Positions 40,101 through 48,130 of a stretch of 64,000 nt of DNA are shown in pieces. The notes under the pieces are model-generated. The model saw nothing but the letters and a program-made list of their open reading frames with translations. It was not told the DNA's origin and did no database searches. A program made the position numbers and the translations under genes. Each line of letters starts with the position of its first letter. Within the stretch, counting starts at the first letter, position 1. The stretch is from Gammaproteobacteria bacterium (lineage in GTDB: Bacteria; Pseudomonadota; Gammaproteobacteria; Acidiferrobacterales; SZUA-150). The DNA lies in the NCBI GenBank assembly GCA_029880545.1, contig JAOUOD010000003.1, positions 143,222 through 207,221 on the forward strand, given 5' to 3'.

Positions 40101-41519
40101 ATGGCTAAGAAATATGATGCGGGTGTAAAAGAATACCGCGAAACGTACTGGATGCCGGAATATACTCCACTGGATACTGATATCCTGGCATGCTTTAAAG
40201 TTACACCTCAGCCTGGTGTACCTCGTGAAGAGGTTGCTGCTGCGGTAGCTGCCGAATCTTCAACCGGTACCTGGACCACTGTATGGACCGACCTGCTGAC
40301 TGACCTTGATCACTACAAAGGTCGTGCTTATGCCATCGAAGACGTACCGGGCGACGACACCTGTTTCTATGCTTTTGTTGCCTACCCCATCGACCTGTTT
40401 GAAGAAGGCTCAGTTGTAAACGTACTGACCTCTCTGGTTGGTAACGTATTCGGCTTTAAAGCTCTGCGTGCTCTGCGTCTGGAAGATATTCGCTTCCCAA
40501 TCGCTTACGTAATGACCTGTAATGGACCACCTCAGGGTATCCAGGTTGAACGCGACATCCTGAACAAATACGGTCGTCCGCTGCTGGGTTGCACCATCAA
40601 GCCGAAGCTGGGCCTGTCTGCGAAGAACTACGGTCGTGCTTGTTACGAAGGTCTGCGCGGCGGTCTTGACTTCACTAAGGATGATGAAAACGTTAACTCA
40701 CAGCCATTCATGCGCTGGAAGCACCGTTTTGACTTCGTTATGGAAGCTATCCATAAAGCTGAAGCCGAAACTGGCGAACGTAAAGGTCACTACCTGAACG
40801 TTACAGCTCCTACTGCTGACGAAATGATGCGTCGTGCTGAATACGCACACGAAATCGGCGCGCCGATTATCATGCACGACTTCCTGACTGGCGGTTTCTC
40901 TGCCAATACCCAGCTGGCTCAGTGGTGTCAGGAAAAAGGTATGCTGCTGCACATTCACCGTGCCATGCACGCGGTACTCGACCGCAATCCGCACCACGGT
41001 ATTCACTTCCGTGTACTCGCCAAGTGTCTGCGTCTGTCCGGTGGTGACCACCTGCACTCAGGTACGGTTGTTGGTAAGCTGGAAGGCGACCGCGACGCAA
41101 CCCTGGGCTGGATCGATATCATGCGTGATTCCTTTATCAAGGAAGATCGTAGCCGCGGTATCTTCTTTGATCAGGACTGGGGCTCAATGCCTGGTGTTAT
41201 CCCGGTTGCTTCCGGTGGTATTCACGTATGGCACATGCCAGCGCTGGTTAGTATCTTCGGTGACGATTCCTGCCTGCAGTTCGGTGGCGGTACATTGGGT
41301 CACCCATGGGGTAACGCTGCTGGCGCTGCTGCCAACCGCGTCGCTGTTGAAGCGTGTGTTGAAGCTCGTAACATGGGCCGTGAACTTGAGAAGGAAGGTA
41401 AGGACATTCTTACCAACGCCGCCAAGTCCAGTCCGGAGCTTAAAGCTGCAATGGAAACCTGGAAAGAAATCAAGTTCGAATTCGACACCGTTGACAAGCT
41501 GGATGTTTCTCACAAATAA
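40101..41519 (+). CDS. cbbL: RuBisCO large subunit, form IA
   Basis: 472 residues. Carboxylates ribulose 1,5-bisphosphate in the cytosol. Catalytic features: TIKPKLGL (Lys167 and Lys169), the carbamylated Lys193 in [13 protein letters not shown], and loop-6 Lys326 in [11 protein letters not shown]. The sequence ([21 protein letters not shown]) is form IA of the proteobacterial green-like branch. Carboxysome genes are absent and cbbQ-cbbO follow, as in the IAq subgroup. Codon bias is strong and the ribosome site perfect, indicating high expression. Confidence 0.98.
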   Translation: MAKKYDAGVKEYRETYWMPEYTPLDTDILACFKVTPQPGVPREEVAAAVAAESSTGTWTTVWTDLLTDLDHYKGRAYAIEDVPGDDTCFYAFVAYPIDLFEEGSVVNVLTSLVGNVFGFKALRALRLEDIRFPIAYVMTCNGPPQGIQVERDILNKYGRPLLGCTIKPKLGLSAKNYGRACYEGLRGGLDFTKDDENVNSQPFMRWKHRFDFVMEAIHKAEAETGERKGHYLNVTAPTADEMMRRAEYAHEIGAPIIMHDFLTGGFSANTQLAQWCQEKGMLLHIHRAMHAVLDRNPHHGIHFRVLAKCLRLSGGDHLHSGTVVGKLEGDRDATLGWIDIMRDSFIKEDRSRGIFFDQDWGSMPGVIPVASGGIHVWHMPALVSIFGDDSCLQFGGGTLGHPWGNAAGAAANRVAVEACVEARNMGRELEKEGKDILTNAAKSSPELKAAMETWKEIKFEFDTVDKLDVSHK

Positions 41520-41598
41520 GAAACTTTCAATGTCAACACCGGGGCGTGCATTGCCCGCCCCGGCATGAATTCGAAATTAACTTTAGGAGTAAATCACA

Positions 41599-41958
41599 AT
41601 GAGTGATATGCAAGACTACAATTCAAGTTTAAGTGATGCGGCACAAAGCCGTCGGTTTGAGACTTTCTCTTATCTGCCGCCACTGAGCAAGGAATCTGCT
41701 CGTGCCCAGATTCAGTACATCGTAGACAAGGGCTGGAACCCATCTATCGAACATACTGAGCCTGAAAATGCCGCTGGTTCTTACTGGTACATGTGGAAGC
41801 TGCCAATGTTCGGCGAAACCGACGTTGACGCTATCCTGGCTGAACTGGACAACTGTCACAAAGCTCACCCTAACAACCACGTGCGTCTGTTAGGTCTTGA
41901 CAACTTTGCCCAGTGTGCCGGTACAGCAATGGTTGTTTACCGTGGTGTTGCTGTTTAA
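41599..41958 (+). CDS. cbbS: RuBisCO small subunit, form IA
   Basis: 119 residues. [25 protein letters not shown] and [14 protein letters not shown] are standard small-subunit sequences; [10 protein letters not shown] lies in the middle. It caps the L8S8 hexadecamer. It lies 79 nt after cbbL with TTTAGGAG upstream. The ~16-residue N-terminal arm ([16 protein letters not shown]) is typical of non-carboxysomal IAq forms. Confidence 0.98.
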   Translation: MSDMQDYNSSLSDAAQSRRFETFSYLPPLSKESARAQIQYIVDKGWNPSIEHTEPENAAGSYWYMWKLPMFGETDVDAILAELDNCHKAHPNNHVRLLGLDNFAQCAGTAMVVYRGVAV

Positions 41959-41982
41959 GTAGCCGGGGTTAAACCGAAAAAT

Positions 41983-42023
41983 AAAAAGGCCCCTGCTGCG
42001 TCATGTGGTCAGGGGCCTTTTTT
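41983..42023 (+). terminator. Rho-independent terminator after cbbS
   Basis: AAAAAGGCCCCTG (41983-41995) pairs with CAGGGGCCTTTTT (42010-42022), with T continuing to 42023 and a 14-nt loop. It should end most cbbLS transcripts and leave the genes after it with lower read-through expression. Confidence 0.92.
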
Positions 42024-42053
42024 ATTGAATAATACAGGTATATTGAGACAATC

Positions 42054-42383
42054 ATGTCAAGACCGCCCAGAACATCACAGTCAGACAGATATATTGGTAT
42101 TGATGAAGACCTTTTTGCCGGCATGACTACCATCGGCAAAATGATTCGAGATGCATGGGTATTTGGCCTGATTGAAGAAACAGAAACCTGCAAAGGCTGG
42201 AACCTGGCCGGGATTAATGTTTTGCTGGACAAGGTTAATGCCGAATGGGACAAGTATGGTTGCCTGGTCAGCCGTTTGCCCGCAGAGTTATTTGAGCGAC
42301 ACCAGCGGATTCACGGAGAAGCCGTGGAAAAGGCCCGCGAACTGGGCTGGGATGGTGACTATGAAACTCATAGCGATACGTAA
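42054..42383 (+). CDS. Unknown small protein between cbbLS and cbbQO
   Basis: 109 residues, not recognised. It begins MSRPPRTSQSDRYIGIDED and continues with predicted amphipathic helices (FAGMTTIGKMIRDAWVFGLI; GWNLAGINVLLDKVNAEWDKYG; EALFERHQ-like end, EAVEKARELGW). It has no signal peptide, membrane segment or metal motif. The ATG lies 30 nt after the cbbLS terminator and the stop 51 nt before cbbQ. Its position suggests a part in RuBisCO activation or regulation together with CbbQ-CbbO. That is inferred from context only. Confidence 0.75.
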   Translation: MSRPPRTSQSDRYIGIDEDLFAGMTTIGKMIRDAWVFGLIEETETCKGWNLAGINVLLDKVNAEWDKYGCLVSRLPAELFERHQRIHGEAVEKARELGWDGDYETHSDT

Positions 42384-42434
42384 ATGCATCGAGTCTATTA
42401 ATTATTGTTAATCAAATATTAACCAAGGTGTGTC

Positions 42435-43247
42435 ATGGAAACTACAGTTGATCCACAACAGTACGTAATTAAAGCAGAGCCCTACTTTGAACCCGTTGGC
42501 AACGAAATTGAGTTGTACGAGGCGGCTTATAACGCGCGCATGCCAATGATGCTGAAAGGTCCAACCGGTTGCGGAAAATCACGTTTTGTTGAATACATGG
42601 CGTGGAAACTGAAGCGACCGCTTATTACCGTTGCCTGTAATGAAGATATGACCGCCTCAGATCTCGTGGGTCGTTTCCTGCTGGATAAGGACGGCACCAA
42701 GTGGCAGGATGGCCCGCTGACCACAGCAGCGCGTATCGGCGCTATTTGTTACCTGGATGAAGTGGTGGAAGCTCGCCAGGATACTACAGTTGTCATTCAC
42801 CCGTTGACTGACCATCGTCGCACCTTGCCGCTGGATAAAAAAGGTGAGCTGATCGAGGCGCACCCTGATTTCCAGCTGGTTATCTCTTATAACCCGGGTT
42901 ACCAGTCTTTAATGAAGGATCTGAAGCAATCCACCAAGCAACGCTTTGGCGGCCTGGATTTTGATTATCCGGTTGAAAATATTGAAGTGCAGATCGTTTC
43001 CAGGGAATCCGGTGTTGACAAGGAGACCGCAGGCAAACTGGTACAGATTGCACATCGCGCCCGCAACCTGAAGGGCCATGGCCTGGATGAAGGTATTTCA
43101 ACCCGTCTGCTGGTATACGCGGGACAGCTGATAAACAAGGGTATTGATGCCCAGGCAGCCTGCAGCATGACCATGGTTACACCATTAACCGACGATCCGG
43201 ATATGCGTGATACACTGAACGCGGCTGTACAGACATTCTTTGGATGA
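42435..43247 (+). CDS. cbbQ: CbbQ, MoxR-type AAA+ RuBisCO activase ATPase
   Basis: 270 residues. Walker A GPTGCGKSRF at about 42-51, Walker B ICYLDEVVEAR near 108, arginine-finger region and C-terminal VWA-partner sequence. CbbQ forms hexamers that work with CbbO to remove inhibitory sugar phosphates from RuBisCO active sites. Length and sequence are typical of the Q1 type paired with form IA enzymes. The gene is followed, after a 120-nt gap, by cbbO. Confidence 0.95.
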   Translation: METTVDPQQYVIKAEPYFEPVGNEIELYEAAYNARMPMMLKGPTGCGKSRFVEYMAWKLKRPLITVACNEDMTASDLVGRFLLDKDGTKWQDGPLTTAARIGAICYLDEVVEARQDTTVVIHPLTDHRRTLPLDKKGELIEAHPDFQLVISYNPGYQSLMKDLKQSTKQRFGGLDFDYPVENIEVQIVSRESGVDKETAGKLVQIAHRARNLKGHGLDEGISTRLLVYAGQLINKGIDAQAACSMTMVTPLTDDPDMRDTLNAAVQTFFG

Positions 43248-43367
43248 TTTAATAAAACATGTATCCGCAAATTTAACCCGAACGACGCGAAGAATTTTAA
43301 TGTATTTTTGACGTACATTTGTGTTTATAGGCGGAAAAGTTTATTACTGGATGCAAAGATGTGAGTC

Positions 43368-45725
43368 ATGAGCATTAAACTCGAAGATTACGAAGAACAG
43401 TTGAAAGATGTCGCGCCGGAAGTGCGTGATGTATTGGCTGGCACGTTTCATGAGGCCGCGCGTATCATGTCGCCCACCGGGCTGGAGGCCTATCTGACAG
43501 GTGCCAAGGCCATGTGCAACCTGGGTCGTGGTTCAGACCTTGTCATCACTTATTTGCAGGAAATGCCGCTGGTTGCCAAGGAGTGTGGCGAAGACGTTAT
43601 TGATGACTGCATTACTGCTGCCATGAAACTGTCTTCCATGACCTCCGGCGGAGTCATCATGCTGATGTTTGCCAGTCTGCCGTCGGCTGCCCGTCATCTG
43701 GGTGATGGCCAGTTGCTTCGTGGCTACCTGACCTTTATTCACCAGTTCGCATCCACAGCAGCCCGTGGATTACGCCCGATGCTGAATCACATGGATGATT
43801 TGCTGGACAAGCTGACGCTGAGCGGACTGCGTCGCTGGGCCAACTTTGGCGCCCAGGCTTACCGCAGGGACTTTGATAACCTGATAAGTTACTTCAATCT
43901 TGAATCCGCTGATTCAAGGGCCATGTTGCAGAAAGAACGTCGCGGCGTTCTGTTCATCAAGGTGCAACGGAAACTGAATTTTTATCTGCGCGCCTTGTGG
44001 GGCCGTGATTTTTTCCTGCGCCCTACAGGGGCTGATTACACGGATTTTCGTCCCTACATTGAACACCGAATTCTGCATATGCCGGACGCGGTAGACCATA
44101 TTGGCCCTGAAGACAACCGGGTTGAAGGCCTGGAGCTTTATCGCGCTACTGCGGCGCACATGGCTGCGCATATGTGCTATTCCACTTCAGCCATCTCTGC
44201 TGAACAGCTGAGTCCTGCGCAAATGTTTTTTATCGGCCTTATGGAAGACGCGCGCATTGAATACAAGGCTGCGAAAGATTTTCCGGGTCTGAGAAAGTTG
44301 TGGACAACCCTGGCCAAGATTGCTGATGACGATGAAGAGCCCGAGCATCCTGCGATGCTGGAGCTGGAACATATCGCGCATATGTTGCTGGATGACAATG
44401 TTACTACCAATGACGCCGAGGTAGCCGAATTCGTCAAGCGGTTCCATGCTGAAATCGAGGAAAAACAGGACGATAATAATTACTCATGGCACATGGGTCT
44501 GGAGCTGTTCAACCTGTTCTCTGCACGTAAAAACGTCCCCAGCCTGCGCATACTGGAACGTATTCGCATTCCCTATCGTGATGACAATCGCTTTATCTGG
44601 GAATTCGAGGAATTCGACATGAATGTCGAATTCGAATACATGGCCGCCAGTCAGCGCCAGGTTCGCCGTATCATGAATATCATGGAAATGGCCAATGAAG
44701 TGGATTGCGAACTGGCGGGTGATGACGCCCAGGAAATCTGGATTTGCCCGGATGAAATGTTCCCTTACGAAGACGATCTTTCTGATACACAGAAAAGCTT
44801 TAACGACATGTGGGGCAAGGAGCCTATTTCAGATCCGTTCCATTATCAGGAATGGGACTACCAGATTCAGTTGCATCGTCCCGACTGGGTAACAGTATAT
44901 GAGCGTCGTCAGCCGAAGGGCAACCCGGAAGATATCAACGATATTCTCGATGCCTATAAACCCGTAGCACACCGCATCAGGCAGATCATCGATCTGCTGA
45001 CACCGGCAGGTGTACAGCGCGTGCGTGGTCTTGAGGATGGAGATGAGCTTGATCTTAACGCCGCTGTTGATGCAATGATTGCCATTCGCATGGGTGAGCA
45101 GCCCAGTCCCCGTATTACCATGCGCAATGTGCTCAACACGCGCGATCTGTCTGTGGTTGTGCTTATGGATCTTTCCGAGTCAACGAATGAACCAATGGGT
45201 GGTTCCGACAAGACCGTTCTGCAGCTGACCCGTGAGGCCGCTACACTGGTAGCGACCGCCATTAATGGCATCGGTGACCCGTTTGCGTTGCATGGCTTTG
45301 CCTCTGATGGCCGTCACGATGTGCAGTATTTCCGTTTTAAAGACTTTAACCAGCACCTTGATGATGACTGCAAGTCACGTCTTGCGGGAATGAAAGGCGG
45401 TCTTTCTACGCGCATGGGAGCAGCACTGCGCCATGCCGGCTATCATCTGCTGAAGCAGCCGGAACGTCGCAAGCTCATCCTGTTGGTGACGGATGGAGAG
45501 CCGGCTGATATTGATGAGCGCGATCCACAGCATCTTCGTCACGATACCAAGAAGGCGGTGGAGGAGCTCTACAGTGCCGGTGTGCTTACCTATTGCCTGA
45601 CGCTGGATGAGCATGCCGACGCCTATGTGAAACGTATATTCGGCGAGAATAATTATACGATTATTGATAACGTTGACCGTTTGCCCGAGAAGCTGCCACA
45701 GCTGTTTGCAAGCCTGACGTCATAA
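43368..45725 (+). CDS. cbbO: CbbO, VWA-domain RuBisCO activase adaptor
   Basis: 785 residues, full length. The N-terminal ~550 residues are the helical CbbO/NorD-type region. The C-terminal von Willebrand A domain has an intact MIDAS: Asp601-x-Ser603-x-Ser605 (VVLMDLSESTN), Thr in LSTRMGAAL and Asp in LVTDGEPADID. The MIDAS binds a conserved acidic residue of RuBisCO while CbbQ supplies ATP-driven force. Its ATG at 43368 has GTGAG just upstream. The gap of 120 nt from cbbQ is longer than usual but holds no gene or terminator. Confidence 0.95.
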   Translation: MSIKLEDYEEQLKDVAPEVRDVLAGTFHEAARIMSPTGLEAYLTGAKAMCNLGRGSDLVITYLQEMPLVAKECGEDVIDDCITAAMKLSSMTSGGVIMLMFASLPSAARHLGDGQLLRGYLTFIHQFASTAARGLRPMLNHMDDLLDKLTLSGLRRWANFGAQAYRRDFDNLISYFNLESADSRAMLQKERRGVLFIKVQRKLNFYLRALWGRDFFLRPTGADYTDFRPYIEHRILHMPDAVDHIGPEDNRVEGLELYRATAAHMAAHMCYSTSAISAEQLSPAQMFFIGLMEDARIEYKAAKDFPGLRKLWTTLAKIADDDEEPEHPAMLELEHIAHMLLDDNVTTNDAEVAEFVKRFHAEIEEKQDDNNYSWHMGLELFNLFSARKNVPSLRILERIRIPYRDDNRFIWEFEEFDMNVEFEYMAASQRQVRRIMNIMEMANEVDCELAGDDAQEIWICPDEMFPYEDDLSDTQKSFNDMWGKEPISDPFHYQEWDYQIQLHRPDWVTVYERRQPKGNPEDINDILDAYKPVAHRIRQIIDLLTPAGVQRVRGLEDGDELDLNAAVDAMIAIRMGEQPSPRITMRNVLNTRDLSVVVLMDLSESTNEPMGGSDKTVLQLTREAATLVATAINGIGDPFALHGFASDGRHDVQYFRFKDFNQHLDDDCKSRLAGMKGGLSTRMGAALRHAGYHLLKQPERRKLILLVTDGEPADIDERDPQHLRHDTKKAVEELYSAGVLTYCLTLDEHADAYVKRIFGENNYTIIDNVDRLPEKLPQLFASLTS

Positions 45726-45819
45726 TGCGATGATATTAAAGCTTTAGCGTGCTCGTATTGACCCTGTGGTTGTTATACCGAGACTTGTATCTCGTCTGTT
45801 CACATGCAGGATGTGTCTA

Positions 45820-45848
45820 TTGACTTGATTATTATGTCAGAATACAAC
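45820..45848 (+). promoter_or_regulatory. Putative sigma70 promoter upstream of 45905 gene
   Basis: TTGACT (45820-45825) and TACAAC (45843-45848) are separated by exactly 17 nt, matching five and four of six consensus positions. The next gene starts 56 nt downstream. Confidence 0.5.
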
Positions 45849-45904
45849 TACATCAATAACACGAGTTCTCTGGTTGTTTCGGTGCAGGGGCGTTAGGTTC
45901 TCGC

Positions 45905-46312
45905 ATGTATGACCGCCTGGACGATATCCCGGTACTGGCGTCGCGCCAGCGCAAGGTTGTTGCTGCACATTACAATCATGTTCAGAAGGCGCTCAAGCGC
46001 CTGGGACCGGAAATCCGCCTGTCTCTCCCCGGGTTAAAACACCTTGATCTCATCATGCAGAAGAACGCCTGGATAATAGTAGACCGGGTGTTAAACGATT
46101 ATCCTGTCGTTGCCTGGACCGGTTTTGAAGTGCAGGGGAGAGACAGTTTGCATGAAGATATAGGGTGCGAGATAAAATTCTACCATGCCAATGCCAGTAT
46201 GATCATGAACCGTGCGCTGGAAGCCATGGACTTGATGCTGGGAGAGCAGCTTGGTGAACTCGACGATATGAGGCCGGCATCGGTTATTTCAATCAACAAG
46301 GACCGGAAGTAG
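45905..46312 (+). CDS. Unknown small protein (135 aa)
   Basis: Not recognised. A soluble mixed alpha/beta sequence: VVAAHYNHVQKALKRLGPEI near the N-terminus, WIIVDRVLNDYPVVAWTGFE in the middle, and HANASMIMNRALEAMDLMLGEQL as a likely helix near the end. No metal-ligand cluster, signal or membrane segment. It heads a short run with a YqhA-family membrane protein and a histidine phosphatase and has its own promoter candidate. The good charge distribution and lack of an alternative frame make it a likely real gene. Confidence 0.7.
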   Translation: MYDRLDDIPVLASRQRKVVAAHYNHVQKALKRLGPEIRLSLPGLKHLDLIMQKNAWIIVDRVLNDYPVVAWTGFEVQGRDSLHEDIGCEIKFYHANASMIMNRALEAMDLMLGEQLGELDDMRPASVISINKDRK

Positions 46313-46366
46313 GCAGACCGTGTCAATGTACTGTTTTCTGTTCAATTAAAATTACGAGAGGTAATT

Positions 46367-46921
46367 GTGAATACCGCTAATGACAAACGCCTTCCATCAT
46401 TGCGAATCATGGCCCAGCTCATATTCTGGAGCCGATGGTTGCAGGCGCCGTTATACCTTGGCCTGATTGTTGCCCAGGGTGTGTATGTCTACCATTTCAT
46501 GATTGAGCTCTGGCACCTGGTGCACGATGCTGCTGCTGCGTCTGAAACAAAAATCATGCTCAGCGTCTTGGGCCTGATTGACGTTGTCATGATTGCCAAC
46601 CTGTTGATTATGGTCATTATTGGCGGCTATGAGACCTTTGTCTCAAGGCTGAATATCAAGGAGCACCCGGACCAGCCCGAATGGCTGTCTCATGTCAATG
46701 CCGCCACTATGAAGATCAAGCTGTCCATGGCACTGATTGGCATATCATCAATACACCTGCTCAAGACGTTCATCAATGCTGAGCACATGCAAAACGATAC
46801 CATCATGTGGCAGGTGTTGATCCACTTGACATTTATTCTCTCAGCCATTGCCATGGCGGTCACTGATCGTATCATGACCAGAACCATTCTCGAGGCGCAC
46901 GGAACCGTAGCGCACGACTGA
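46367..46921 (+). CDS. YqhA/UPF0114 family inner membrane protein
   Basis: 184 residues from GTG 46367 with AGAGG 7 nt upstream. Four hydrophobic segments (about 32-52, 65-87, 117-137 and 152-172). The family motifs [15 protein letters not shown] and [21 protein letters not shown] are clear. UPF0114 (TIGR00645) proteins have no settled function. It ends 4 nt before the next gene, so they are probably cotranslated. Confidence 0.88.
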   Translation: MNTANDKRLPSLRIMAQLIFWSRWLQAPLYLGLIVAQGVYVYHFMIELWHLVHDAAAASETKIMLSVLGLIDVVMIANLLIMVIIGGYETFVSRLNIKEHPDQPEWLSHVNAATMKIKLSMALIGISSIHLLKTFINAEHMQNDTIMWQVLIHLTFILSAIAMAVTDRIMTRTILEAHGTVAHD

Positions 46922-46925
46922 GATT

Positions 46926-47522
46926 ATGACGGAAACCGTAATTGACCTTATTCGTCACGGTGAGCCGGTTGGAGGCCGTGCTTACCGGGGCCACGGAGTT
47001 GATGACCCCCTGAGCGAGAAAGGCTGGCAACAGATGTGGTCTGCTGTCGGCGAAACATATTCCTGGCAAAAATTGTTTACCTCGCCGATGAGTCGTTGCC
47101 GTGAGTTTGCCGAAGCGCTGGCCAGGCGAACCGGCGCGATCGTTATTGTTGATGATCGCCTGAAGGAGATCGGTTTCGGCGCCTGGGAGGGTCGGACGCC
47201 GGAACAAATTCAGGCAACCGACCCGGATGAGTATGCCGGTTTTTACCGGGACCCGGTGAATAATCGTCCGGAAGGTGCGGAGCCGCTGCAGGGTTTTCGA
47301 AGCCGTGTGGTCGATGCCTATGAAAACATCCTTGCCGACAGTGACGCCGGGCGTATCTTGGTGGTGACACACGCGGGCGTAATACGAGCGTTGATGACCC
47401 ATGTGTTGCAGGCACCGGAGGCTGCCATGTACCGGATCAAGGTAACCAACGCTTCAATTACTCGCATAAGATATCGGGACAATATTCCCACCATCGAATC
47501 CCATGGAAATACATCCGTCTGA
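46926..47522 (+). CDS. Histidine phosphatase family protein (phosphoglycerate mutase / CobC-like)
   Basis: 198 residues. The N-terminal DLIRHGEPVGGRAYRGHG carries the phosphorylated His in RHG, SPMSRCREFAEAL the second Arg, EIGFGAWEG the acid, and VTHAGVIRALM the second His. Sequences of this style are annotated as alpha-ribazole phosphatase (CobC) or general phosphatases. No cobalamin genes are in view, so the substrate is open. Confidence 0.88.
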   Translation: MTETVIDLIRHGEPVGGRAYRGHGVDDPLSEKGWQQMWSAVGETYSWQKLFTSPMSRCREFAEALARRTGAIVIVDDRLKEIGFGAWEGRTPEQIQATDPDEYAGFYRDPVNNRPEGAEPLQGFRSRVVDAYENILADSDAGRILVVTHAGVIRALMTHVLQAPEAAMYRIKVTNASITRIRYRDNIPTIESHGNTSV

Positions 47523-47668
47523 TTTGTCGCGATACCGGTAAACATGCCATGACTGATAAGTGGCCATGATTCGCCGATAGGGGAATCATTGGTGCTATGG
47601 CCATGCTGACCGGCTTTCACCTATATTGGCAACAAGGGAGTTGATCTGCAATTACAGTGGAAGCAATA

Positions 47669-47965
47669 ATGAAAACAAGTCATCCAGCTCTGGGAAACAG
47701 TCCCGACTGTAAAGAACCTGCCCGAAGTAGCGATATATCGAGACTCAAGGCACGCATGCCGGACAAGCAGTCCAGGAGTTTTGTTGTCAGCGATATTCCG
47801 TTCCAGAATGGCATGTTTCTGTTGTCTGCTATTCCTGACATGCCGGCTTTGGGCACCAGGATGGAATTGATGCTGGAGTCGGAGGCCGGTCAGGGCGCGC
47901 GTGCCGTAGAGGCAGTAGTTGCGTGTCGCACCAGCCACGGATTCGGCATTGAGATTATCCGTTAA
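47669..47965 (+). CDS. Possible PilZ-like domain protein
   Basis: 98 residues from the ATG at 47669 with GGAAG 5 nt upstream. A GTG at 47657 is also in frame. RSFVVSDIPFQNGMFLLSAI, GTRMELMLE and VEAVVACRTSHGFGIEII follow the strand order of PilZ domains. The N-terminal RxxxR and the D/N-x-S-x-x-G c-di-GMP motifs are only partly met, so nucleotide binding is doubtful. A GGDEF/EAL protein is encoded about 6 kb away. Low certainty. Confidence 0.5.
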   Translation: MKTSHPALGNSPDCKEPARSSDISRLKARMPDKQSRSFVVSDIPFQNGMFLLSAIPDMPALGTRMELMLESEAGQGARAVEAVVACRTSHGFGIEIIR

Positions 47966-48059
47966 CTCTGACCGCATGGAGGGCGCTCGCTCGCGTATCG
48001 TTTTTCGTCGAATTGCCTGCGCCGCACCAGGTCAGCGCTATATCGCAATATCCGGTCCA

Positions 48060-48091
48060 AATAAAAATAAGGGGAAGCATATGCTTCCCCG
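48060..48091 (-). terminator. Rho-independent terminator of the subtilase gene
   Basis: The perfect 20-bp palindrome GGGGAAGCAT/ATGCTTCCCC (48071-48090) is followed on the minus strand by a T-rich run. It lies 41 nt past the stop of the minus-strand protease gene. Confidence 0.85.
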
Positions 48092-48130
48092 TCTGAAATT
48101 ACCGCTTATAATAGCTATTAATAATAATAT

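Noticed and set aside
47621-47977. Minus-strand 118-codon frame opposite the PilZ-like gene
   Set aside because: No ribosome site or family features; the plus-strand gene has GGAAG and a plausible beta-strand pattern.
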